Shown here one piece after another: positions 22,738 to 31,396 of a DNA stretch of 42,996 nucleotides. Both the position numbers and the translations under genes were made by a program. Below the pieces are notes generated by a model, which saw nothing but the letters and a program-made list of their open reading frames with translations, did no database searches and was not told the DNA's origin. The stretch comes from Candidatus Heimdallarchaeota archaeon (lineage in GTDB: Archaea > Asgardarchaeota > Heimdallarchaeia > Heimdallarchaeales > Heimdallarchaeaceae): the NCBI GenBank assembly GCA_021399395.1, contig JAAFKJ010000123.1, positions 1-42,996 of the forward strand, in the 5' to 3' direction. Numbering within the stretch: the first letter of the stretch is position 1; the number at the start of each line of letters is the position of its first letter.

Positions 22738-23604
22738 CTATTGAAGGCAATATACTGCTGAATGGCTTGTGGTATCTATAAATTTAATATGAAAATCATT
22801 GTCTTTGATTATTTCCTTCAACTTGTCAGGATTAATGAAATTCCTTGTATTTCTATAAATCTCTCTTTCTTCTAGTTCGTATTCTCGAGTTAATCGGTTA
22901 TATGAGGAATATGTGATTGCTTGCATTCCATAGTCTTTCTTAACTGCTGGAAAAAGGTAATGCTCGCTTGCGATAATGTCATTGCCTGGTTCTATTAGTA
23001 ATTCTCCGCTGTAATCTCCTTTTAGATTTTTTGAATTGAATTTGTTATCAGTTGCTTTTGGTTTGTAAGTTGAAAAAATAAATAACCCATTAGGATTCAA
23101 TTGTCTCCTTACAGCTGAGAAAAACTCTTTCAACATTGAAATAGGTAAACTTGGAAATGTATTCATTGGTAGAACTATAACATCAAACTGTCTTTGATAC
23201 ATGTTATTATTCTTTAAGAAATCATCAAAAAAGACATCACAATTTTCTAGCAATAAGTTCTCTTTTGAATAAGCTTGGAAGTATTTCTTACAATGTTTAC
23301 AGACCTCTATTCCAAATAATTGTGCCTTTTCAATTTGCTTCTCATTTTCTATTGTAATCTTGTTTAGAACTCTTCCATAAGCAGTACCAATCTCTAATAT
23401 TGCTGTTGGATTGTTATCAAATATGAATTGAATCTCAGGATCATCTCTATTAGCATGATTTTTCCTTCTTCTCCAAAAAACATCAGCCCAAAAATGTGAG
23501 GAATGTAAATCGTTTCTTATGTTTAATATTGATTCATTTTCCATTAAGAATCCAGAGTCATGTAGTTTCTGCAATTCAGATTCGATTTCATGCTTGGAAA
23601 ACAT
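22738..23604 (-). CDS. Class I SAM-dependent methyltransferase
   Basis: A 288-residue protein. The SAM-binding motif I is AILEIGTAYGRVL (about residue 70), with the acidic end of strand 2 in FGIEVCK and motif IV in FDVIVLPMNTFPSLP. The strand LNPNGLFIFSTYKP follows. The N-terminal 65 residues are helical and the C-terminus is beta-rich. The substrate is unknown. Its start lies only 92 nt from the transposase gene of the IS607-type element, so the element inserted into or near its promoter. The 240 nt downstream contain an AT-rich imperfect hairpin (22589-22648) and no gene. Confidence 0.85.
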   Translation of the reverse strand: MFSKHEIESELQKLHDSGFLMENESILNIRNDLHSSHFWADVFWRRRKNHANRDDPEIQFIFDNNPTAILEIGTAYGRVLNKITIENEKQIEKAQLFGIEVCKHCKKYFQAYSKENLLLENCDVFFDDFLKNNNMYQRQFDVIVLPMNTFPSLPISMLKEFFSAVRRQLNPNGLFIFSTYKPKATDNKFNSKNLKGDYSGELLIEPGNDIIASEHYLFPAVKKDYGMQAITYSSYNRLTREYELEEREIYRNTRNFINPDKLKEIIKDNDFHIKFIDTTSHSAVYCLQ

Positions 23605-23696
23605 AAGATTCTACTGTAACCAACTGCTGACCGAAAACTTACTCAATCTTATCTAAAAGGCACAAGAATTATCTGAAGGGAGAAGAAAATATAACT

Positions 23697-24296
23697 ATGT
23701 TAGTTAGAATTGGTATAGCAGCATCCATGCAAGGAGTATCAGCGAGCACTATGAGAAGGTGGGAAAGGGAAGAGAGACTCCTCCCTTACAAGAGGACAAG
23801 AGGAGGGCACAGGAGATACAAACTCTCGCAAATGATAGGAGAAGAAGAACAGGAGGAAGAGAACGACCCTCAGCTCAACCCGATAGTGCTAGGATATGCT
23901 AGGGTAAGTGGAGCAAAACAGAAGAAGGAGTTAATTACTCAGCAAGAACATCTACTATCTTTTGCTAAGCAACAAGGGTGGAAGGTAGAGAAGATCTTTA
24001 CAGATATTGCTTCAGGGATGAATGACCAGAGAAAAGGATTACACGCGCTACTACAAGCTGTAGCAACGAAGCAACCGTTTGCTGTCATCTGCACATATAG
24101 AGACAGGATAGCGAGGTTCGGGACGAAAGTGATTAACCAGTTTTGCCAGACCTTTGACACGAAAGTTATCTCTGTGTATCAACGAGAAGAGCAAGCAGTA
24201 GAGAAAAAGTTAGTAGAAGATATGATCGCTCTCCTCACCTCGTTTGCAGGGAGATTGCACAGACAGAGGAGAGGGAAAGCACCACCAAACCAGTGA
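23697..24296 (+). CDS. tnpA: IS607-family serine recombinase TnpA
   Basis: A 199-residue transposase. A MerR-like helix-turn-helix (residues 3-45) includes SASTMRRWEREERLLPYKRT and RGGHRRYKL. An acidic linker follows, then the resolvase domain begins with LGYARVSG, where Ser71 is the expected nucleophile. The RDRIARF segment supplies the conserved arginines. The C-terminus is short and basic. It catalyses excision and insertion without a target duplication. tnpB starts 48 nt downstream. Length matches the family. Confidence 0.95.
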   Translation: MLVRIGIAASMQGVSASTMRRWEREERLLPYKRTRGGHRRYKLSQMIGEEEQEEENDPQLNPIVLGYARVSGAKQKKELITQQEHLLSFAKQQGWKVEKIFTDIASGMNDQRKGLHALLQAVATKQPFAVICTYRDRIARFGTKVINQFCQTFDTKVISVYQREEQAVEKKLVEDMIALLTSFAGRLHRQRRGKAPPNQ

Positions 24297-24344
24297 TTTT
24301 TCTCGGGTTTATATAGCAATCTAAGTATTATACTTACGAAGAAG

Positions 24345-26288
24345 ATGGGCACACAAGCAGCAAGCACCTCTCAAACTTCTCCGCCTATTCTCTTAGACAA
24401 GGTGATGAGGAGTTATCAGATAGCGCTGAAGTGTGACACACCCTCTCAACGAGAAGAAATCAACCGAAGAATTAGGGATTTTGAAGAAAGACAACACAAC
24501 CTCCTCGGTCAAGATGTGGTCAAAAAAGCTTTAGCCCTCTATCGCACTAACCCCAAGGAACGCTTCTTTGTTCGCCAAGTAGGGAAAGCGGTGGGGAAGA
24601 ACCCTAACATCGCTGAGAGCGCTTATCACTGGCTCCAGATAGCAGTGAAGGGGAAGATAGACAAAGAGCAGAAAGTGCAAGGGATGCTCAATTTCTTGCA
24701 TAAGAACCCTCAACAATTAGTAGAATGGATGATTTTCGGTCGCTCTCCTTATACTGAAAGCAGTCTGGGAAAATATTGGCGACTGCACAGAAGGTACGTG
24801 ATTAATCTTCTTACAAGTTCTAGAACGCAACTGGACAGTTATAGTAAAAAGACCAAGAGGAACTATTATTTTTCCAATTCTTTAGTCCTTAATGGAGCGC
24901 TCCCTACTTACAATCAACAAGATGTTGTCCAAGCAATCGACGATGCTCTAACTCACCAGACCACTACTTTCTCCCAACTACCTTCCCTCTCGAAGAACCA
25001 GCAAGCGTTCATGAATAAACTCCACCTCTTAAAACAAGAGCAAATAATTGTTGCTCCTTTCCTCACCTCGTGGATCAACAGTTACCAAACTTCTCGTTGG
25101 AAAAGTCTCAAACAATTAGCTAAGGAACTAGCAGAAATAATGGGTAAACCTACTCGAAAACTCTTCTCTGCCGTCAGGCAGGTGGTAGTTTTCACACTCT
25201 TTGACCAGTTCATGCAGAGTGTCCCTCAGTTATTACAAGGTCTACCTGTAACTGCACTCGTTCCCCCACCATTTAAACGTAAAAAACAAGGAAGATTACC
25301 AGTAAAATTGTTAATGAAAAAAGATTATGTTATCACCCGTGAAGGGAATGCAAAAGATTTGACCAGACAAGTAAAGAACCATGGTAGAACCACTTTAGGT
25401 TTTCCGCAGAAGGGGAAGAAGAAACTAACAGCTCAAGTGCTCTTTCCCCCCAAAGTCTTGGAGTATCTCCGAAATGGTGCCGAAATTAAAGTTTTCCAAG
25501 TTAGTAGTGGCAGTGCTCCCAGTTTCAAACCCCGTGTAGATGTGGTGCTAGAAGGGACGCATGACTGCTTCCGCTCTCACAAGCTCCTCCACACTTACCT
25601 CCCTAAGATTCCTAAAGGTAAGAAGCAAATCCTAGGGTTAGACATCAACCGCTTGGGAGAGTTTATGGTGGCATTTAATTCCCCCGTTTCAGTTCCTTCA
25701 GATTTGATGAACCTAGCTGAACGCTACAATCATCTCAAGAAAGTTATAAAAGAGCTCAACCTCGGTTTCCTCCGCAAACGTAAAGAGTACAACATTCTTG
25801 GTAGCTGTAAACTTAAGAGCGAACTTACTAGAGTCTATAAACGTCGTCACCGTCTTCTCCGTGAGATTACCCGTCGTTTACCTCATTTCTTAGCTGCAGT
25901 GATAGTGAAGAAGCAGTGCCATACTCTGAAGATCGAAGAGTTGGAGGTTGATCCTTCTGGTACCAAAGGAGCTTTAGCTCAAGCTATTTACACCATGCCT
26001 GATAATCTTTACATTTACAAGAAAGCTGTCTGGTTAGCTTCGCTTGAATTGGGTTACGATGTCCGTTTAGAGACGGTCAACCCTTACCATACCAGCAGTG
26101 TCCACCACAACTGTGGAGGGACTATTCTCCGTCACCCCGGTTCTGGAAATTATGACTTCGCCCCTTGTGGTAAATGTGATCAAGTGGTCAACACTCATGC
26201 TAACGCTGCTCTCAACATCTCTTCCCTCCCAGGTACTCTCCTTCCTTACAATCTCTTCCCCTCAACACACGTGAGGGGCCCCACTTAA
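24345..26288 (+). CDS. tnpB: Large TnpB-like RuvC nuclease with Asp-to-His change
   Basis: A 647-residue TnpB, against about 400 usual. The extra length is an N-terminal region of roughly 300 residues, largely helical. The RuvC domain begins at LGLDINRLG with Asp433; RuvC-II is LKIEELEV with Glu531. A zinc finger has His587/Cys590 and Cys608/Cys611. RuvC-III, usually DRDxNAAxNI, reads NTHANAALNI, so the catalytic Asp position is His618 and the earlier Asp is Asn616. His serves at an equivalent place in some RuvC nucleases, so activity may be kept or lost. TnpB is normally an RNA-guided nuclease that helps retain the element. A start at the Met in MRSYQIALK (24405) is also possible. Confidence 0.88.
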   Translation: MGTQAASTSQTSPPILLDKVMRSYQIALKCDTPSQREEINRRIRDFEERQHNLLGQDVVKKALALYRTNPKERFFVRQVGKAVGKNPNIAESAYHWLQIAVKGKIDKEQKVQGMLNFLHKNPQQLVEWMIFGRSPYTESSLGKYWRLHRRYVINLLTSSRTQLDSYSKKTKRNYYFSNSLVLNGALPTYNQQDVVQAIDDALTHQTTTFSQLPSLSKNQQAFMNKLHLLKQEQIIVAPFLTSWINSYQTSRWKSLKQLAKELAEIMGKPTRKLFSAVRQVVVFTLFDQFMQSVPQLLQGLPVTALVPPPFKRKKQGRLPVKLLMKKDYVITREGNAKDLTRQVKNHGRTTLGFPQKGKKKLTAQVLFPPKVLEYLRNGAEIKVFQVSSGSAPSFKPRVDVVLEGTHDCFRSHKLLHTYLPKIPKGKKQILGLDINRLGEFMVAFNSPVSVPSDLMNLAERYNHLKKVIKELNLGFLRKRKEYNILGSCKLKSELTRVYKRRHRLLREITRRLPHFLAAVIVKKQCHTLKIEELEVDPSGTKGALAQAIYTMPDNLYIYKKAVWLASLELGYDVRLETVNPYHTSSVHHNCGGTILRHPGSGNYDFAPCGKCDQVVNTHANAALNISSLPGTLLPYNLFPSTHVRGPT

Positions 26289-26321
26289 ACGACGGTTAAA
26301 AAGCCTCTGGCAAGTTTAACC
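26258..26321 (+). ncRNA. Predicted omega RNA scaffold: tandem hairpins at the tnpB 3' end
   Basis: Hairpin 1 pairs CCCCTCA (26258-26264) with TGAGGGG (26272-26278) and lies in the last codons of tnpB. Hairpin 2 pairs GGTTAAA (26294-26300) with TTTAACC (26315-26321) around an inner GCC/GGC stem (26303-26305, 26309-26311), just after the stop codon at 26286-26288. In studied TnpB systems the guide RNA is made from the 3' end of tnpB and the element's right end, with structured scaffold followed by the guide from flanking DNA. The exact transcript end is unknown. Confidence 0.5.
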
Positions 26322-26449
26322 AAGTTTCATAACGTGTGTTTATTATGCTATATTAAGTCATCTTATCTGAAATACCATTTTGAAATATTTGGATTTTTAA
26401 AGCCAAAAGATAGAGATATAAACACAACTAGGTTCCCTATTTTGATAAT

Positions 26450-26974
26450 ATGGTTGGTTTAAAGCGCGGTGTTGTTGAATTAAAACCTTATAATCCGAAG
26501 TGGAAAGATCTCTTTGCACAAGAAAGCAAAGTAATCGCTTCAGCAATTTCAGATTTCTTGGTAGATATTCAGCATATGGGTAGTACTGCCATTCCAGATA
26601 TAGTTGCTAAACCAATTATAGATATTGCACTTGCGATTAATTCCCTTGAGAATATTGAGAAAATCATTGCTCCATTAGAGAAGATAGGTTTCATCTACAG
26701 GGGAGAACAAGGAATTCCGGATAGACATCTATTTGTTAAAGGTGGAGAAGAACTCAGAACCCATCATCTTCATGTTATGTTTAATGAACATTATGAATGG
26801 AAGAAACACATGGCCTTTAGAGATTACTTACTAGCGAATCCTGAAGAAGCACGTGAATACTCGGAACTAAAAAAGAAATTAAAACAAGAGTATAAAGATG
26901 ACAGAGTTGCTTATACCGATAGCAAAACTGAATTTATCAATGGAATTCTAGAAAAAGCTATGAAATCAGATTAG
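26450..26974 (+). CDS. GrpB/UPF0157 family protein, nucleotidyltransferase fold
   Basis: A 174-residue GrpB-family protein. The family opening is VELKPYNPKWKDLFAQE, then IQHMGSTAIPDIVAKPIIDIALAI, in which GSTA and the two aspartates of the nucleotidyltransferase-like fold are present, and later HHLHVMFNEHYEWKKHMAFRDYLLANP. Function in this family is not established; fusions to CoaE and links to tRNA-like or antitoxin nucleotidyltransferases have been noted. It is convergent with, and overlaps by 4 nt, the CsaA-like gene. The upstream 160 nt belong to the right flank of the insertion element. Confidence 0.88.
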   Translation: MVGLKRGVVELKPYNPKWKDLFAQESKVIASAISDFLVDIQHMGSTAIPDIVAKPIIDIALAINSLENIEKIIAPLEKIGFIYRGEQGIPDRHLFVKGGEELRTHHLHVMFNEHYEWKKHMAFRDYLLANPEEAREYSELKKKLKQEYKDDRVAYTDSKTEFINGILEKAMKSD

Positions 26975-27303
26975 TAAAGTTTCCCACCTAGAGGAACTTC
27001 TGTATCTGGACTAAGTAGTATACAATCACCTGCTTCATCAGGTACTCCAACGATTAATATTTCTGACTTTGATGGACCAATCTGACGTGGAGGAAAATTA
27101 ACTACAGCCATGACATACTTGCCTTTTAGTTCTTCTTTAGTGTAATTTGTTACTAATTGTGCAATGGACTTCTTTGATCCAATAGTCTCCCCAAAATCAA
27201 CAACCAATTTGTAAGAAGGCTTTCGTGCAGCTGGATAATCTTCTATACTCACAATCTTACCTACTCTTAAGTCAACTTTCTCAAAATCAGTGAATGAAAT
27301 CAT
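26971..27303 (-). CDS. csaA: CsaA-like tRNA-binding protein (EMAP-II/MetRS C-terminal fold)
   Basis: A 110-residue OB-fold protein collinear with bacterial CsaA: FEKVDLRVGKIVSIEDYPAARKPSYKLVVDFGETIG, then SIAQLVTNYTKEELKGKYVMAVVNFPPRQIG, PSKSEILIVG and LLSPDTEVPLGGKLY. CsaA binds tRNA and has been described as a secretion-related chaperone. The same fold is appended to methionyl-tRNA synthetases. A stand-alone gene of this length with this order points to CsaA rather than a MetRS fragment. It lies between the GrpB gene (overlapping) and tRNA-Thr. Confidence 0.92.
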   Translation of the reverse strand: MISFTDFEKVDLRVGKIVSIEDYPAARKPSYKLVVDFGETIGSKKSIAQLVTNYTKEELKGKYVMAVVNFPPRQIGPSKSEILIVGVPDEAGDCILLSPDTEVPLGGKLY

Positions 27304-27362
27304 AAGCCATATTTGTATAACACCTTATTATGATTTCTTAAAGAACAGATTTGAAAATTTAA

Positions 27363-27437
27363 TGGAGCCTCGGGGGGGATTTGAACCCCCGGCTAATTGA
27401 TTACAAGTCAATCACTCTACCTCTGAGTTACCGAGGC
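27363..27437 (-). tRNA. tRNA-Thr (TGT)
   Basis: On the reverse strand: acceptor GCCTCGG/CCGAGGC, anticodon arm ATTGA-CTTGTAA-TCAAT with anticodon TGT, T arm GGGGG-TTCAAAT-CCCCC, U73 and encoded CCA (27363-27365). U73 is known for archaeal threonine tRNAs. No intron. The 223 nt up to the next tRNA hold no gene that I can support. Confidence 0.95.
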
Positions 27438-27660
27438 TACATTCAACAAGGAGTTTTGAGCATAGTCCTATAAAAAATATTTTGATAGTCACTAAAATCT
27501 ACACTTGAGTGTAAACGATAGATTATATTTATGCAGACCCCGGGTCAAAACTTTCATTTTGTATCTGTTGATGCGCTTGAAAAGACTGGTGTAGAAATAA
27601 GAGAATAGAAAAAAAGGTTTAAAAAGAAAAAGAAAGTAGAACGAATGTAACCACCATGTT

Positions 27661-27737
27661 GCCGTTGTAGCTCAGTCCGGTGGAGCAATCGGCTGTTAAC
27701 CGATCGGTCGTGGGTTCAAATCCTACCAGCGGCGCCA
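27661..27737 (+). tRNA. tRNA-Asn (GTT)
   Basis: Acceptor GCCGTTG/CAGCGGC, anticodon arm ATCGG-CTGTTAA-CCGAT with anticodon GTT, T loop TTCAAAT, G73 and encoded CCA (27735-27737). A TTTAAAAAG box lies about 40 nt upstream. No intron. Confidence 0.95.
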
Positions 27738-27746
27738 TTTCTTACT

Positions 27747-29045
27747 CTATTTCTTGCTTAGTACAATTTCATTCAAGGCTTTAAGGAAGATTCTGATTTC
27801 CTCATGTGTATTATAATGAACTAAACTAATACGGTAAACATTGGGTTGGTTATAGACATCTTGAGCATAAGAATAGAAATTAGCTGCTCGTGCTGCTATA
27901 CCTGCTTCTTTCCATAACCGTTGAGCTATTTCATCTCCAGGGATGTTATCGACTTCAATAGAAAAGGTTGGATCTCTTTCGATTAAGCGATTTACATCTC
28001 TTATTCCAAAAACGGTCACACCAGGTATGTCAAGTAAACCTGGTACATCATCATATCCTGTGAGTATAGATTTTGAAAATCCTACTTCATACTTCTCGAT
28101 TGCATCCATTGCGATTCTAAGTGAGCGTTTCTTTTCTCCTAATAGTCCATATTTCTCTCCATCCTGAGATTTAATTTGGTCAGAAAGCCAATGAAAATGA
28201 TCCATTACTCCGCTGATTGATGCAAATGTTGCTTGATTTCTTGTTCCCCATTCATACTTACCTGGAGGAATATTGGTTGCAGGTTTTACTTTGAAAGGCT
28301 TGAGCGCTTCTAGATGTTCTTGTTTGCCATAAAGATAACTTCCATGAGAACCAAAGAGTTTGTATCCTGAAAAGACTAGAAAATCACAATCCATAGCTTG
28401 AACGTCTGTTGGACCATGTGCTATGTGATGAACTGCATCTACAAGGAAATACGCACCAACCTCTTTTGCCATCTTTCCAATTTCTTCCAAAGGACTCTTT
28501 GTACCTAACATGTTTGAAGCTGATGTAACAGTTACAATCTTTGTATTTGAATCAATTAACCCTTGTAAATGTTCCATATCCATGGTACCTTCCTCCATAT
28601 TGAGCTTTGAGAATCTAAGTTGTTGGATTTTACCTCGTTCCTCCAATTCAACCCATGGACTAATATTAGTATAGTGCTCGTAATCAGTAGTGACTACATT
28701 TTCTCTTCCTGTAAGCTCTTTTCCTAAGGCATAACTTAAATTGAAGAATAAAGATGTAGCAGATTCACCAGAAACAATTGTAGAAGGAGATGGGGCATTT
28801 AGAAAATCAGCCACAGCTTGCCTTCCTGCTTGAATAACAGCTTCAGCCTGTTTAGATTCGGCAAAGATGGCACCTACATTTGCACTACAATTTATCCGGG
28901 CTTCAGCTTCAGCTTCTGCTGCTTTATCAACTACAAGCGTTGCTGTACCATTATCAAAAAAAGCTCGTTTTTGACCAGTGAAATCAGTAACTGCTCTAGG
29001 GAAGGCAACCCTAATCTGATTTATTAATTCTTGATTGAACATCAT
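27747..29045 (-). CDS. Cysteine desulfurase-like class V aminotransferase (TIGR01976-type)
   Basis: A 432-residue PLP enzyme. The start FFDNGTATLVVDKAAEA and RINCSANVGAIFAESKQAEAVIQAGRQAVADFLNA match the cysteine desulfurase-like subfamily near VC1184. The PLP-binding lysine is in FSGYKLFGSHGSYLYG, with the cofactor aspartate in YFLVDAVHHIAHG and histidine beside it. The active-site cysteine loop of IscS-type enzymes is not evident, so true desulfurase activity is uncertain. It starts 27 nt upstream of the previous (reverse-strand) flavin enzyme's end and probably shares its transcript. Confidence 0.88.
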   Translation of the reverse strand: MMFNQELINQIRVAFPRAVTDFTGQKRAFFDNGTATLVVDKAAEAEAEARINCSANVGAIFAESKQAEAVIQAGRQAVADFLNAPSPSTIVSGESATSLFFNLSYALGKELTGRENVVTTDYEHYTNISPWVELEERGKIQQLRFSKLNMEEGTMDMEHLQGLIDSNTKIVTVTSASNMLGTKSPLEEIGKMAKEVGAYFLVDAVHHIAHGPTDVQAMDCDFLVFSGYKLFGSHGSYLYGKQEHLEALKPFKVKPATNIPPGKYEWGTRNQATFASISGVMDHFHWLSDQIKSQDGEKYGLLGEKKRSLRIAMDAIEKYEVGFSKSILTGYDDVPGLLDIPGVTVFGIRDVNRLIERDPTFSIEVDNIPGDEIAQRLWKEAGIAARAANFYSYAQDVYNQPNVYRISLVHYNTHEEIRIFLKALNEIVLSKK

Positions 29046-29071
29046 ATGATAGTTTTTGATTCACAATTAGA

Positions 29072-29920
29072 TTAAAAGTTTCTGACATAATCACTCAATT
29101 GTCCCAAAAACTCTAATCTCTCTTCTGGTTTGATATCTCCCCTAGATAGATCAAGTATTACTCTATGAATTCCATTTTCTTTATATTCATTGATCAGCAA
29201 TTCCAAATCTGTATCTCTATAAACATCAACATGAACTGATAAATAGAAATCTCTACCCTTTAGCCTCTCTTGATGAGGCTCAATTAGTTGTTTGATTTCC
29301 TGACCACTTGCACCAGCTGGATGTAATCCATCACCGAATTCTATCGCTGTTTCTACCATATAATCCGATGTTCCTGCCACAATTAAAGGTAATTCAGAAA
29401 GCTCAGCCCTTAAAGGTTTGAAGCTTACATTTTGAAATTGATAATATTCTCCCTCAAATGAAGTTTCGCCATTCCATAAGGCTCTAATAATTTGAAGACC
29501 CTCCCGAAGTTTGCTACCACGTTTCTTAAAATTCTCACCAAGGAAACCAAATTCCTTCTCGTTCCATCCTGCACCAAATGTCATCACAACTCTACCATCA
29601 GTTAAATAATCTAAAGTAGCTAGTTGTTTAGCAATGATGATAGGATTTCTTATTGGAAGTACAAGCGTAGATACTCCAAACTTAATTTTCTCGGTGTGTC
29701 CTGCAAGAAACGCTATAGTTGTCAATGGTTCAGCAATATTATTGTAGAGTGCAGTAGTTGTATCACCATAAATTGTTAATCCTTTCTCATCAGATTGCAT
29801 GATATGATCAACCATCCAAAGGGATTCAAAACCTGCTTGTTCAGCTACTTTTGCAGTTTCGATTAAGAAGTCCCTCTTTAAATTAGCATCAAAATTTTCT
29901 ACTGTATAACCAAACTTCAT
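29072..29920 (-). CDS. LLM-class flavin-dependent oxidoreductase
   Basis: A 282-residue luciferase-like TIM barrel: MKFGYTVENF, EQAGFESLWMVDHIM, then FLAGHTEKIKFGVSTLVLPIRNPIIIAKQLATLDYLTDGRVVMTFGAGW, which is the classical pattern of F420- or FMN-dependent members (NP..AK..ATLD..S.GR...G.G.GW). Archaeal members usually take F420. Substrate not known. The gene lies 26 nt from the desulfurase-like gene on the same strand and 45 nt from the TIGR04076 gene upstream, suggesting one transcript of three genes. Confidence 0.92.
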   Translation of the reverse strand: MKFGYTVENFDANLKRDFLIETAKVAEQAGFESLWMVDHIMQSDEKGLTIYGDTTTALYNNIAEPLTTIAFLAGHTEKIKFGVSTLVLPIRNPIIIAKQLATLDYLTDGRVVMTFGAGWNEKEFGFLGENFKKRGSKLREGLQIIRALWNGETSFEGEYYQFQNVSFKPLRAELSELPLIVAGTSDYMVETAIEFGDGLHPAGASGQEIKQLIEPHQERLKGRDFYLSVHVDVYRDTDLELLINEYKENGIHRVILDLSRGDIKPEERLEFLGQLSDYVRNF

Positions 29921-29965
29921 TTTCTATCACTTGAATTATTAATTTACACCTAAACAAGATAAACT

Positions 29966-30277
29966 TTATTCTACAATTCTTTCAACTTTGAATATTACAG
30001 GTCTTATCCCATCAGGACAAGCTGTATAAATCATATTTTCACCTGTCCAATCTGAAAAATTTCCTCCATTTTTTAAGATTTGAACATTCTTGTATAATCC
30101 AAACCATGCATGATGGCAAAAATTTTCAGGCATATTTCCTGTTTCATCTACAATGAATTCTTCACCCATATTAAGCCAGCAGATTGGTATAGGTCTTCCA
30201 TCTGATCTTATGAATTCCTCTCCAAGAATGTCTTTTGGACTAAATTTCTTAATTACAGTTAATTTTACTTGAGACAT
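29966..30277 (-). CDS. TIGR04076 family protein
   Basis: A 103-residue protein with the family's segments: VKLTVIKKFSPKDILGEEF, PICWLNMGEEFIVDETGNMPENFCHHAW and IYTACPDGIRPVIFKVERI. Conserved cysteines (three or four) suggest a metal or redox role, but none is established. It heads a possible three-gene reverse-strand transcript with the flavin oxidoreductase and the desulfurase-like enzyme, and is divergent from the 2-hydroxyacid dehydrogenase gene. Confidence 0.85.
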   Translation of the reverse strand: MSQVKLTVIKKFSPKDILGEEFIRSDGRPIPICWLNMGEEFIVDETGNMPENFCHHAWFGLYKNVQILKNGGNFSDWTGENMIYTACPDGIRPVIFKVERIVE

Positions 30278-30370
30278 TGAGTTTAACTCCTATTTTTGAT
30301 AAACAGAAAGAAGTGTACACAGACAGTTATAAGGCAAACGTTCAAAATATGTTCTCTCTTTATATGATTA

Positions 30371-31396
30371 ATGGGCAAAGAAGAGATCAATGTTCTATGT
30401 ATCTGGCAACCAAACGAAAGATTGCTGCGGTATCTGGAAGAAGGATTAAGCAATTATCCACAAGTTAAACTAATTATCCCACCAAATTTAGATCAAGAAA
30501 CCTTATTGGAACTAGCTCCTGAAGCTGATATCATCATGGGTTGGAGACCAATAAAAGAGTTACTTGAAACTGCTAAGAAAGCTAAACTCTTCATTAATCC
30601 TGGTGCTGGAGTACAACATCTCATCCCTATTTTTAAGGAGGTTACAGCTGATAGAGAATTAACTCTAGTTAATGGGCATGGTAACGCCTATTTCACTGCT
30701 CAACATGTTGTAGCAATTTTATTAGCTCTTATGAATAAGGTAATTCTCCATCATAATTGGATGATAGACGGTCATTGGAGGAGAGGTGATTCTTTTGCTA
30801 CTTCCATTCCTTTACGCGGACAAAAAGTTGGTTTACTCGGATATGGTGCAGTAAATCGTCTTGTACATAAATTCTTGGTGGGCTTTGATCTTGAATTTTC
30901 AGTTTTGCGGAGAGATTGGAGTAAACATACTGATTCTTTGCCAACACCAGTTGAAAAATACACATTTGAAGATTTGTCAAAGTTTTTGACTGAAGTAGAT
31001 ATTTTGATAGTGGCTATTCCTTTAACCTCAAAAACTGAAGGATTAATCAAAGAAAAAGAACTAGTACTATTGGGTAAAGATGGTTTTCTTGTTAATGTAG
31101 GTCGAGGTCAAGTAATTGATGAAAGAAGTTTGTATAAGGTCCTTAAAGAGGAAAAAATTGCTGGAGCAGCAATAGATGTTTGGTATAATTATCAACCAGA
31201 ACCAGATGTAGATGGAAAAAAGTACCCTACCAAGTATCCTTTTCATGATTTAGATAATGTTATTTTATCTCCTCACAGAGGAGCATCTCCTATGAGTGAT
31301 TTGAAAAGATGGGATGAGCAAATAGAAAATATATTACGTTTTGCTGATGCTCGAAAAGATTTCATCAATGTTGTAAATCTTGATGAAGGGTATTAG
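30371..31396 (+). CDS. D-isomer-specific 2-hydroxyacid dehydrogenase
   Basis: A 341-residue NAD-dependent dehydrogenase. The cofactor loop is VGLLGYGAVNRLVHKFL (about residues 152-168), in which the last glycine of GxGxxG is replaced by asparagine. The catalytic arginine is in LVNVGRGQVIDERSL and the histidine in LSPHRGAS. The PDVDGKKYPTKYPF insert is seen in archaeal glyoxylate/phosphoglycerate-like branches. Substrate undetermined. The start ATG 30371 follows an AT-rich region with a TATATGATT box. Its end overlaps the convergent AhpD-like gene by 32 nt. Confidence 0.88.
   Translation: MGKEEINVLCIWQPNERLLRYLEEGLSNYPQVKLIIPPNLDQETLLELAPEADIIMGWRPIKELLETAKKAKLFINPGAGVQHLIPIFKEVTADRELTLVNGHGNAYFTAQHVVAILLALMNKVILHHNWMIDGHWRRGDSFATSIPLRGQKVGLLGYGAVNRLVHKFLVGFDLEFSVLRRDWSKHTDSLPTPVEKYTFEDLSKFLTEVDILIVAIPLTSKTEGLIKEKELVLLGKDGFLVNVGRGQVIDERSLYKVLKEEKIAGAAIDVWYNYQPEPDVDGKKYPTKYPFHDLDNVILSPHRGASPMSDLKRWDEQIENILRFADARKDFINVVNLDEGY

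Larger units (their letters stand above)
23640..26370 (+). mobile_element. IS607-type insertion sequence (ends approximate)
   Basis: tnpA and tnpB lie head to tail on the same strand, the IS607 order. Base composition and codon use change visibly here: many GC-rich codons such as CTC, CGC and ACC against the AT-rich host, a sign of recent transfer. IS607 elements make no clear terminal inverted repeats or target duplications, so the ends cannot be fixed. A loose match between TCTTATCTAAAA (about 23647) and TCTTATCTGAAA (about 26360) is the only end similarity I noticed. The limits given are those of the non-coding flanks. Confidence 0.75.

Noticed and set aside
27531..27608. 25-codon forward frame before tRNA-Asn
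   Set aside because: Too short, with the AT-rich box directly touching its start codon and no recognisable features.
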